Origin: Sphingobium psychrophilum
GTDB taxonomy: Bacteria > Pseudomonadota > Alphaproteobacteria > Sphingomonadales > Sphingomonadaceae
Assembly: GCF_012927105.1 (NCBI RefSeq)
Contig: NZ_JABBFV010000004.1
Location: forward strand, 62,001-126,000
DNA: 64,000 bases
Direction of reading: 5' to 3'
Part shown: positions 45,598-52,565 of the stretch, in pieces
Layout: the number at the start of each line of letters is the position of its first letter
Numbering within the stretch: the stretch's first letter is position 1
Notes under the pieces: model-generated
Database searches by the model: none
Told to the model about the DNA's origin: nothing
Seen by the model: the letters and a program-made list of their open reading frames with translations, nothing else
Made by a program: the position numbers and the translations under genes

Positions 45598-46436
45598 GCG
45601 CCGGGATAGCGGGTCAGCAAATCCATCCCCGGCAGATAAGGCTCCCCGCGAAAATTGACCGCGTTGCCAAACCGCGCCGCACAGGTCGCCAATTGCCGGT
45701 CACACCCCTGCGTCAACAACGCCAATGCCCCGGCCGCCACCGCAAAAGCCGGCGGATCGGCCAGCGTCACACCATCCACGCCATTATCGATCACCGCCTG
45801 CACCAACCCGGCATTGGCCCCGGTCAACCAGCGCAACGTCCCGAAGGCGTAGACGCCCGCCGTCAGCCCACCGACCGCCACATTCACATTCTCCACAGCG
45901 CTCACTGTCACGATCCGCCGACGCCCCGCCATATCGACCCGGCACGCCCCATCGCCCAACCTTGCCCGGCAATCGGGCGAAGTCGACGGCGCCACCGGCC
46001 CGCTCAGCACCGCCGCCGCGCCCAGCAGTTCCGCCGTAAACGCCCCGCCCTTGCGCGCCACCGCGCCGATCTCGCCCCGCGCCAGCATCAGCCACAGCGC
46101 GCCCGGTTCCTCCCCCAAAGCCTCCCATTGCGTCAGCCGCAATTCCAGCGCCGCCCCGTCCCAGCGCCCGGCCATCAGGTCCGCCTCGCCGATCGCGTCG
46201 CTCGACAGCGCACCCGCCACATCGCTGTCCTCGCCGTCCAGCCCGATGCCGCTGCGCACCGCCGACGGCGTCATCCCCGGCGCGGCGCGATAGGTCAGCC
46301 CGCCGATGTCCAGATCCCGATCATGGCTGGTCAGCCCGATCGTCACCCCGTCCCGCCGCTCGATCCGCCAGCAAAAGGCCAGCGTATTGAGCGGCTGCGC
46401 CAGCCTTTCCCCATCACTCATTATAACACCGCTCAT
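45594..46436 (-). CDS. DUF2163 tail hub protein (gp13-like)
   Basis: 280 residues. The DUF2163 region starts near NTLAFCWRIERRDGVTIGLT. The C-terminal part has four cysteines (PDCRARLGDGACRV and QGCDRQLATCAARFGNAVNF) arranged as in hub proteins of the lambda gpL type, which hold an iron-sulfur cluster. It builds the ring between the tail tube and tip. It overlaps both neighbours by four bases. Confidence 0.88.
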   Translation of the reverse strand: MSGVIMSDGERLAQPLNTLAFCWRIERRDGVTIGLTSHDRDLDIGGLTYRAAPGMTPSAVRSGIGLDGEDSDVAGALSSDAIGEADLMAGRWDGAALELRLTQWEALGEEPGALWLMLARGEIGAVARKGGAFTAELLGAAAVLSGPVAPSTSPDCRARLGDGACRVDMAGRRRIVTVSAVENVNVAVGGLTAGVYAFGTLRWLTGANAGLVQAVIDNGVDGVTLADPPAFAVAAGALALLTQGCDRQLATCAARFGNAVNFRGEPYLPGMDLLTRYPGA

Positions 46437-48763
46437 TCCCGTATCTCCACCAGCGGCACCGACGGCGCTTCCCCGGCGGCAAAGGTCGCCCGGTTGATGT
46501 CCAGCCGATCCTCGGCAAAGCGCACCGGCACATCGAACCGATAACCGGCGCTCAGCACCACGCCCGCGCCCGGCGCATCGTCGAACGCGATCATGCCCAG
46601 CCCCGCATGGCTCCACCCCTCGGTCATCTCGACCCCGTCGGCCGCCACCCTGATGCTTCCCGCCACCGGCCGGGTGATGATCCGCACCTGCGCCTCCTCG
46701 CCCGCGCCATAATAGCGCATCAACTGGAACGTCGCCCGCACCCCATCGCCAATCCCTAGCCGCTGGTCGATCGGCGAAGGCGCTACCCCCGGCGCGCCGC
46801 TGCGGTCGTCATAAGGGTCGGTGAAACGGAACCCGCGCGCTGCGCCCCTGCGCGCGCGAAAAAAGGCGATCAGCGTCGCAATATCCGCCTCGGATCGTAC
46901 CCCAGGCCCGGCGTCGAAGGACAGGCGCGCATCGGCCCAGTCGCTGCTGCGCCGCTCATGCCCGGATGGGCTTTCCACGATCTGCGTCGAAAACGCCGGC
47001 GACAGGCTCGCCTCCCGCCCGATAGCAATCGGGAAGATAATATCGTCAAAGGCTTGCATATCATCCTCCCCATCGATGCTGAAGCAGGTGAAGCCGTCGC
47101 GAGACACCTGCGGCAGCGCCCAGACGAACGTCTGCGCCGTCCCCCGCGCCACCGAAGCCTGCGCCGCCGCGGCAATCTCCCGCCATTGCCCCGCCTGTTC
47201 GGGCAACAGCACAAAGCCCGAAAAATAATGCTGCTCTGCAATCGGATAGCCCAGCCGCGCCGTCGCCAACTCCACGCCCCGCGCTGTCAACCCCGGCCGC
47301 CCCTCGGTCACCCAGTCATAATCTTCCAGTTGCAGCACGTCGAAAGCGGGCGCTGCCCACCCCACCGGCATGTTGGCCCGCTTGGCGTCGGGCGCGCGCG
47401 CGTCCAATATGGTTGGCAGATAGGCCAGCAAATGCGTCACCGCCCCCGGCGCGACCATCTTCACCGCCGCGCATAACGCCGCCGTAGACGCAGCCAGCAA
47501 AGCCCCCGCCGCATCCAGCAACGCACATTGCGCGCCGTCCAGTGCGCCCCGCACATCCGCGATCGACACCGGACTGCCACCCAACGCCGCCCGCGCCGCA
47601 TCATCGTACAAGCAGATGCGACCGTCCCCCGGCATCACCCACCACCAGGGTTCCCCAACCTGAAACAGGATCGGCAACCCCGCCTCCAACCCCATGGAAA
47701 CAAAGGCACCAGCCACCTGCTGCAAATAGCCCATCGCCCCGCCATGGGCGGGCGACAGCAGGGTCGATGGCGGCACCCATCCGGTCAATGCCGGATCGCC
47801 ATTTTCCGCCCGCTGCTTCCAGTCGTTCCAGCAATGCGCGTCGAACAATTCATAGGACAGCGACCAGATGATGCCGAACCCCAATGCCTTGGCCCGCGCC
47901 GCAAAATTCCGTTGCCACGCTGCGCACGGCGCATTGAGCACCCCGCCCGTCAAACTGACGTAAAGTCCCTCGCCCACTCGTTCGAGCCGGAAATAATGGC
48001 TCATGCCCACATAATGATTGATCGCCCCACGATAACCCAGCGCCTGGATCGCCCCCACCACCCGCTCCGGCGTCTGGTTGAAACAATCGTCATAGCCGGT
48101 CGCCATGGACAGCCCATGTTCGGGCAGCATGACGTCACCGATCGTCAGCATCGACCCCGCCCCGTTACAGGCGATCTCGCTCAGTTCCGCCCATCCTTCG
48201 ACCGCCGCGGCAAAAGGCGTGTCGCCTTCATCATAATCCGGCGGCACCAGCGAAATGAACATCCGGTCGACATCGCCCGCCCACACCGGATCATCATCCT
48301 CCGGCAGATCATAGCCACCCGTCAGAGCCGAAAAATCCAGTGTAATGACAGCATCTTCCGGCACGCCATTGGCATAGTTCCACAACCGCACATACCAGGC
48401 GCGCGGATGGCCGTCCTGATCCCGCCCCTCGATCGTCAGCGTCGGTCCGTGGGTTTCGTCCAGCTTCCGCACGCCTCCGCTGCGCCATCGAAACGACAGC
48501 ACGCAATCCCGAAAATCCCGATCCGTGTCATAGGCGAGCAGAGGATGGCTCCACTGGTCCGCCGCGTCCCAGATCAGCCCCGCCAGATCGCCCGACCCGT
48601 AAAAGACCCCATCCACCCGCAATGCGTCGGGCGCGCTCGTCACCACGCTCGCCATCATCGGCCGCGGGAAATTGACGGTCCAGTGCGTCACGGCAAAGCG
48701 CTTGATCCAGTGCGTCTCCTGCCCCCGCCGCGCATCCGCCAGCCAGTAATCGATCCTGCCCAT
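46433..48763 (-). CDS. DUF2460 distal tail protein with a large N-terminal TIM-barrel-like extension (gp12-like)
   Basis: A 776-residue protein. The C-terminal 215 residues are a full DUF2460 distal-tail domain (SPAFSTQIVESPSGHERRSS, LIAFFRARRGAARGFRFTDP), the only part present in the Rhodobacter gp12. The first 560 residues read as a sugar-hydrolase-like barrel (HYVGMSHYFRLERVG, FGIIWSLSYELFD, ILFQVGEPWWWVMPGD, DVLQLEDYDW). This resembles proteins I have seen called non-contractile tail sheath proteins. A role in binding or trimming surface glycans is inferred. It overlaps its neighbours by one and four bases. Confidence 0.83.
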   Translation of the reverse strand: MGRIDYWLADARRGQETHWIKRFAVTHWTVNFPRPMMASVVTSAPDALRVDGVFYGSGDLAGLIWDAADQWSHPLLAYDTDRDFRDCVLSFRWRSGGVRKLDETHGPTLTIEGRDQDGHPRAWYVRLWNYANGVPEDAVITLDFSALTGGYDLPEDDDPVWAGDVDRMFISLVPPDYDEGDTPFAAAVEGWAELSEIACNGAGSMLTIGDVMLPEHGLSMATGYDDCFNQTPERVVGAIQALGYRGAINHYVGMSHYFRLERVGEGLYVSLTGGVLNAPCAAWQRNFAARAKALGFGIIWSLSYELFDAHCWNDWKQRAENGDPALTGWVPPSTLLSPAHGGAMGYLQQVAGAFVSMGLEAGLPILFQVGEPWWWVMPGDGRICLYDDAARAALGGSPVSIADVRGALDGAQCALLDAAGALLAASTAALCAAVKMVAPGAVTHLLAYLPTILDARAPDAKRANMPVGWAAPAFDVLQLEDYDWVTEGRPGLTARGVELATARLGYPIAEQHYFSGFVLLPEQAGQWREIAAAAQASVARGTAQTFVWALPQVSRDGFTCFSIDGEDDMQAFDDIIFPIAIGREASLSPAFSTQIVESPSGHERRSSDWADARLSFDAGPGVRSEADIATLIAFFRARRGAARGFRFTDPYDDRSGAPGVAPSPIDQRLGIGDGVRATFQLMRYYGAGEEAQVRIITRPVAGSIRVAADGVEMTEGWSHAGLGMIAFDDAPGAGVVLSAGYRFDVPVRFAEDRLDINRATFAAGEAPSVPLVEIRE

Positions 48764-49317
48764 CAGCCCAGCGCCCCCTTCACCGCCCGCGCCACCTGCC
48801 GCGCGCTGCGCGCCAGCAACCGCGGCTCGCTCTCCCCGCCGCGCCCCGTCACGGCGATGCTCACCCGCACGTCGCGCCCGCCGCCGCCATTTGCCACGAC
48901 CTGCCCGCTGCTGGTGGGCACGAACATTTCCGGCCCGCGCTCGCCGACCATATAGGCCCGCCCCGGCGTCACCGGCCCGCCCGTCGCCCGCCCCGGCAGT
49001 CCTAGCGCCGACGTCAGCAACGACGCGCCCAGGCTCGCCAGCCCACCTGCCCCGCCACCACCGCCACCCACGGCCGACCGCAAAGCGCTGGCCGCGATCT
49101 CGTCCAGCACGCTGACGGCGATCCGGCGCAGATCCTCGAACCCGAACTTGCCGGTCCGCACCGCGCGCATCAGCCCCTGCTCGATCCGCCGCCCGGCCCG
49201 ATCCGCGCCATCGCCCAGCGGCCCTTCCAGCCCCGCCCGCATCGCCTCGACATCGCGGCTCAGCCCCTGCGTATCGGCCCGCACTCGCACAACCAGCGTC
49301 TCGATTTCCTCGTCCAC
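48763..49317 (-). CDS. Short tail tape-measure protein (gp11-like)
   Basis: 184 residues. A polar helical N-terminal part (ETLVVRVRADTQGLSRDVEA) leads to a Gly-rich hinge and the lambda-type C-terminal signature GRATGGPVTPGRAYMVGERG, then PEMFVP. Tape-measure length sets tail length, and at this size the tail would be short, as in GTAs. The GTG start has a very good GAGGAGG site. The next gene in the series is separated from it by a family 2 repeat. Confidence 0.85.
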   Translation of the reverse strand: MDEEIETLVVRVRADTQGLSRDVEAMRAGLEGPLGDGADRAGRRIEQGLMRAVRTGKFGFEDLRRIAVSVLDEIAASALRSAVGGGGGGAGGLASLGASLLTSALGLPGRATGGPVTPGRAYMVGERGPEMFVPTSSGQVVANGGGGRDVRVSIAVTGRGGESEPRLLARSARQVARAVKGALG

Positions 49318-49340
49318 CAGCGCCTCCTCATAAAAACAAA

Positions 49341-49420
49341 CCTTCTCCCCAAGGGGGAGAAGGATACGAAGCCTTGCCCCGGCGAAGGCCGGGGTTAGGC
49401 CCAGTTGGAAGAGGGGGACT
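49341..49420. repeat. Family 2 repeat carrying a family 1 hairpin core (chimeric)
   Basis: The frame CTTCTCCCC...GGGGGAGAAGGATACGAAG and CCCAGTTGGAAGAGGGGG is that of family 2. The variable middle hairpin is CCCCGGC-GAAG-GCCGGGG, identical to the core of the pair at 9,094. It lies between the tape-measure and tail-chaperone genes. Confidence 0.85.
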
Positions 49421-49431
49421 CCACGCCAGAC

Positions 49432-49629
49432 CTAATCCGGCATCACCCCCATCAACCGCGCCAACTCACCCCCATCCACGCCATCCCCCGGCGCATCCTC
49501 CCCCCGCGCGGCGCGCAGCACCGCCGCCAGTTCCGCCGGGGTCGCGCGCCAGAACTCGTCGGGCCGCCAACCCAGCAGCCACCCGGCCACCCCCGCCAGC
49601 CGCCCCGCGGCATCCGAAAACCGCGTCAC
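49432..49629 (-). CDS. GTA tail assembly chaperone (rcc01693-like)
   Basis: A 65-residue protein with the family core GRLAGVAGWLLGWRPDEFWR and TPAELAAVL. The GTG start overlaps the TGA of the gp10-like gene (GTGA), which fixes the start. The Rhodobacter counterpart lies at the same place before the tape-measure gene and is thought to act in tail assembly. A longer frame upstream is only the shadow of the gp10 gene. Confidence 0.78.
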   Translation of the reverse strand: MTRFSDAAGRLAGVAGWLLGWRPDEFWRATPAELAAVLRAARGEDAPGDGVDGGELARLMGVMPD

Positions 49630-49934
49630 TTCCCCGCCAATATCTGCTGCAAAATCGCTTTCAGCACTGGCGTCACCTTCGCCAGCCCGACCGCGACCAC
49701 CGCCTCGCCCAGCGCCTCCCGGCTCACCGCCTCGCGATCGACCAGGCAATGCCAGAACAAAGCCACCAGATCGGCCAGCGACAATTTCCCGTCCGCCGCC
49801 CGCTCGACCAGATCGAACAGCGGCCCCAATTCCGCCTCCGCCGCCACCAGCGCGGCGAAACTCGGCCGCAGCGCCAGCACCTCCCCACCCAGGGCCAACG
49901 CCGCCTCGCCCCGCACGTCGTTCGCCCCGGTCAT
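49626..49934 (-). CDS. GTA gp10-like tail protein
   Basis: A 102-residue protein of the GTA gp10 family (NDVRGEAALALGGEVLALRP, SFAALVAAEAELGPLFDLVE). It is small and helical and lies between the major tail protein and chaperone genes, overlapping both by four bases. Together with the chaperone it fills the position of the gpG/gpGT pair in tailed phages. Here the two readings come from separate overlapping genes rather than a frameshift. Confidence 0.83.
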   Translation of the reverse strand: MTGANDVRGEAALALGGEVLALRPSFAALVAAEAELGPLFDLVERAADGKLSLADLVALFWHCLVDREAVSREALGEAVVAVGLAKVTPVLKAILQQILAGK

Positions 49935-50338
49935 TCGCTCACCACCGCGCCGGAGCTTTCCAGGCTCAGCGCATAATTGCGCTCGCCATTATAGTCCCCG
50001 GCATAGTCCAGCCGCGTGACCAGAAATCGCCCGCGCATCCGCTCGCCACTCTCGAAGCTCAGCTCATAATCCGCGATCGTGCCCGACAGCGCATGGTTGC
50101 GGATGCGCACCTCTGCCGCAGAGCCGGTGAACAGCCCCGCCGCCGATACGCTGACCGATCGCACCCCCGCCCCCGACAGCAATTCGCGCCAGCCGCCCGA
50201 ATCCTTGCTGGTGATGTTCACCGCCTCGCCATTCACCGACAGCTGCGTGGTCCGCATCCCGGCCACCGTCGCATATGTTGCAGGCATGTTTCCGTCGCTC
50301 ACTTTGAGCAGAAACGCACTTCCCTTTTCGACGCCCAT
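49931..50338 (-). CDS. Major tail protein (TP901-1 family, gp9-like)
   Basis: A 135-residue tail tube subunit. It has VEKGSAFLLKVSDG near the start, TVAGMRTTQLSVNGEAVNIT and SGGWRELLSGAGVRSVSVSA, and a final beta-rich part (LVTRLDYAGDYNGERNYALS). These match the TP901-1/GTA tail tube family. The ATG chosen lies six codons inside the longest frame. The stop overlaps the gp10 start. Confidence 0.9.
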   Translation of the reverse strand: MGVEKGSAFLLKVSDGNMPATYATVAGMRTTQLSVNGEAVNITSKDSGGWRELLSGAGVRSVSVSAAGLFTGSAAEVRIRNHALSGTIADYELSFESGERMRGRFLVTRLDYAGDYNGERNYALSLESSGAVVSE

Positions 50339-50494
50339 GGCGCATCCTCCAGCCAAGCGATCCCGACGCCGGCAGCACCCTGCTACCGCCCGGAAAATCG
50401 CGAAAAAATAAAAGACTCGGATGGCATTCGACCATCCGGTCGCAGCGTGGACACGCCGCCATCGACGTGAAGACGCCGCTATGGAGAGGTTTCT

Positions 50495-50830
50495 ATGATT
50501 GTTGCCGCCGCACTTATGATGATGCTGGCCACCGCCCCGTCCGCCCCCAACTCAGCCGACGCGGTCGGCACCGGTCGCAAGGAATTTTCCAAATGCCTCA
50601 GCGCACAGGTCCAGCCCGCGCTGGAAAAGAAATTGCCGGTCGGTGATTTTCAGTCTGGCATGAGGAAGGCCTGCGCCGACAAGGAAGCCGCCTTCCGCGC
50701 CGCGATCGTCGCCCAGAACAAGGCCGACAAGATGGCCGACGCCGCCGCCAACAGCGGCGCCGACGAACAGATCGCCGAATATGTCGACAAGATCACCAGC
50801 GAATATGAGGAAAGCAGCCAGTCGGGCTGA
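50495..50830 (+). CDS. Small secreted helical protein of unknown function inside the GTA locus
   Basis: 111 residues. A signal peptide (MIVAAALMMMLATAPSAP) precedes a mature part that is nearly all charged helix (DKEAAFRAAIVAQNKADKMA) with two Cys. GGAGAGG lies seven bases before the ATG. It runs opposite to the GTA genes, between the major tail and DUF3168 genes, and is flanked on the right by family 1 hairpins. No family was recognised. Confidence 0.65.
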   Translation: MIVAAALMMMLATAPSAPNSADAVGTGRKEFSKCLSAQVQPALEKKLPVGDFQSGMRKACADKEAAFRAAIVAQNKADKMADAAANSGADEQIAEYVDKITSEYEESSQSG

Positions 50831-50843
50831 CCCTCAAAACCCA

Positions 50844-50961
50844 AAGTCATCCCCGCGCAGGCGGGGATCCATCTCCTGACCTAACAGCTTGGCCAAACGT
50901 CTTATAGGCTTGCGCCTGGCCTATAAAAAACGGTGTTCCCGCGCAGGCGGGAACCTAGCCC
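50844..50961. repeat. Two GCAG-loop hairpins in direct orientation (family 1)
   Basis: The hairpin ATCCCCGC-GCAG-GCGGGGAT lies near 50,849 and TTCCCGC-GCAG-GCGGGAA near 50,936, about 70 bases apart. They point the same way, unlike the head-to-head pairs elsewhere, and occupy the 172-base gap before the DUF3168 gene. Confidence 0.85.
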
Positions 50962-51002
50962 CTCCAAGTGCGGCAACGCCCATCCTTGCGGCATCGCCCC
51001 CC

Positions 51003-51404
51003 TCATTCCCGCACCACCCGCAACCGATAATCGATCACCGCCCGCCACCCCACAGCCGCGCCCGCGCCATCCCGCGCCACCCGCGACCGCACCAGCCGCG
51101 CGGTGACGATCCGCCACCCATCGCGCGCCTGCGCCTGACAGATCGCCGGATCGATCCGCGCGATCATCCCCGCCAGCCGCGCCGGCGTCTCGTCCGCGCT
51201 GCGCAGGCCGATGGTCAGCCGTACCTCGCGCCCCTCGACATCCTTCCCGCCCCAGTCCGCGCCGATACACTCGCCGACATGGCCATAGGGCGCGCTCGCC
51301 CGCCCAGGCTCGCCGTCATACAGGCCGTTCAGCCCGTCCATCAGCGCCCCGTCCGCGCGCAATGCCGCGATCACCGCTGCCCGCGCCGCCACTTCCGCGC
51401 TCAT
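51003..51404 (-). CDS. DUF3168 tail terminator protein (gp8-like)
   Basis: 133 residues. The DUF3168 pattern is visible in YGHVGECIGADWGGKDVEGR, EVRLTIGLRSADETPARLAG and the last strand AVGWRAVIDYRLRVVRE. The protein caps the tail tube below the head. The ATG overlaps the stop of the small gene upstream (ATGA). Confidence 0.88.
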   Translation of the reverse strand: MSAEVAARAAVIAALRADGALMDGLNGLYDGEPGRASAPYGHVGECIGADWGGKDVEGREVRLTIGLRSADETPARLAGMIARIDPAICQAQARDGWRIVTARLVRSRVARDGAGAAVGWRAVIDYRLRVVRE

Positions 51405-51592
51405 AACCCGTCCCTCCCCGCCGCCCGCAATCCCAGCTCGCGCCACCAGCGCCCCGCCAGCCCCGGCGCGGACGCCCGCACCGCCTCGCCCTCGATCGTC
51501 GCCGCCACCCCGGCCGCCTCCAGCGCCGCGACGATCCGCGACCGCCGCCGCGCCGCCTGCGCCTCGACCAGCGCCACCAGCCCCGCCCTCAC
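51401..51592 (-). CDS. Very small head-tail protein, position of gp7
   Basis: A 63-residue protein (VRAGLVALVEAQAARRRSRI, then GVAATIEGEAVRASAPGLAG). It lies between connector and tail terminator, where the Rhodobacter GTA has its head-tail stopper gp7, but it is shorter. The GTG start and the stop both overlap neighbours (GTGA and ATGA), which supports translation. Sequence similarity to stoppers is too weak to call. A much longer frame through this region is only the mirror of neighbouring genes. Confidence 0.6.
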   Translation of the reverse strand: MRAGLVALVEAQAARRRSRIVAALEAAGVAATIEGEAVRASAPGLAGRWWRELGLRAAGRDGL

Positions 51593-52122
51593 GCCAGCCG
51601 CATCCGCCGGAACGGCCGCCACAGCGCGCTCACCACGGCGGGCGGCGCGCTTTCGCCGCCCCGCGCCACGAAATGCTCCGCCGCCAGCCGCACGATCCCC
51701 TGGCGCAGCGCTTCGGGCAGGCCGTTCAGTTCGGCCGCCAGCCCCGCCTGGTATCGCACCGCCAGCCGCCGCCCGTCGCCCGCGCGGGTCGACCGCACCC
51801 ATCCGTCGCCCGCCGCATCGATGTCGATCGCATAGGCGTCGACCGGCAGCATCTCTGCCACCCCGTCGGCATCCACCGCCTCGACCGCCTCGATCGCCGC
51901 CACCGGCCGCGTCGACAGTCTCTGCCAGCCGCCGTCGCCCGCCACCGTCTCGCGCGCCGCCCGCGCGATCAGCCATTGGCCGATAAATTGCTCGCACAGC
52001 GCCGCCGCGCTGCGCAGCAACCCGGCCAGCACGGCGTCCTCCGCGCCCGTCTCGATCCGCAAATAGGCTTTCAGTTCCGCCAACGATGCCGCCAGCGCCC
52101 CGCTTTCGCTCTCTTCCACCAT
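51589..52122 (-). CDS. Head-tail connector (gp6-like)
   Basis: 177 residues. An alpha-helical connector fold is shown by LAELKAYLRIETGAEDAVLA, LLRSAAALCEQFIGQWL and the C-terminal PEALRQGIVRLAAEHFVARG. These are hallmarks of the phage gp6/phiE125 gp8 family. It attaches to the portal ring and receives the tail. Confidence 0.87.
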   Translation of the reverse strand: MVEESESGALAASLAELKAYLRIETGAEDAVLAGLLRSAAALCEQFIGQWLIARAARETVAGDGGWQRLSTRPVAAIEAVEAVDADGVAEMLPVDAYAIDIDAAGDGWVRSTRAGDGRRLAVRYQAGLAAELNGLPEALRQGIVRLAAEHFVARGGESAPPAVVSALWRPFRRMRLA

Positions 52123-52125
52123 CGT

Positions 52126-52404
52126 TCAGCGCTCCTCCACCCGCATCGTCACCGACCGCTCGTCCACCTGCCCGTCGGACAAGGTGACGCGGTTGGTCAG
52201 CCGATAGACGTGCCCGACCACACCCCCGTTCAGCCGCACGCTGCTGCGTTGCGCTTGAAAGGCTTCCGCCTCCGCCACCAGCCCGCCCGTCTCGACCGGG
52301 CTCACCGTCCACAGGCTGGCGACCAGGCTCTGCCCGGCCAGATAGGCGGACCAGTCGATCGCATGATCCACCCGTGCCTGGGGGTCTTTGACATATAGGT
52401 TCAT
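52126..52404 (-). CDS. Phage fibre-tail adaptor-like protein
   Basis: A 92-residue beta-rich protein (KDPQARVDHAIDWSAYLAG, QSLVASLWTVSPVETGGL, GHVYRLTNRVTLSDGQVDER). The pattern of an acidic start, DWSAxL, WTV and a late LTNRV strand is that of phage fibre-tail adaptors. Its place next to the tail-fibre gene agrees. The start overlaps the small upstream gene by four bases. Confidence 0.72.
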   Translation of the reverse strand: MNLYVKDPQARVDHAIDWSAYLAGQSLVASLWTVSPVETGGLVAEAEAFQAQRSSVRLNGGVVGHVYRLTNRVTLSDGQVDERSVTMRVEER

Positions 52405-52565
52405 CGGACCTTGCTCCCCTCATCCCCATCGGGCCGCATCGCCCACTCGCGCGCGGCCACCCGCGCGCCCTGTCCCGGCCGGACGCCCCAGCCCCATGGT
52501 CCCGGCCAGGTCGCCGACCGCACATCCGCCAGCGGTCGCCCGCCGATCGCCTCACCCGCCAACAT
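52401..52565 (-). CDS. Small protein between tail fibre and adaptor genes
   Basis: A 54-residue Trp/Pro/Arg-rich protein (MLAGEAIGGRPLADVRSATW, then PGPWGWGVRPGQGARVAARE). Its ATG lies inside the end of the tail-fibre gene with a 14-base overlap. Its TGA overlaps the ATG of the adaptor gene. This coupling on both sides supports a real gene. No family was recognised. It may be a capping or attachment segment for the fibre. Confidence 0.5.
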   Translation of the reverse strand: MLAGEAIGGRPLADVRSATWPGPWGWGVRPGQGARVAAREWAMRPDGDEGSKVR

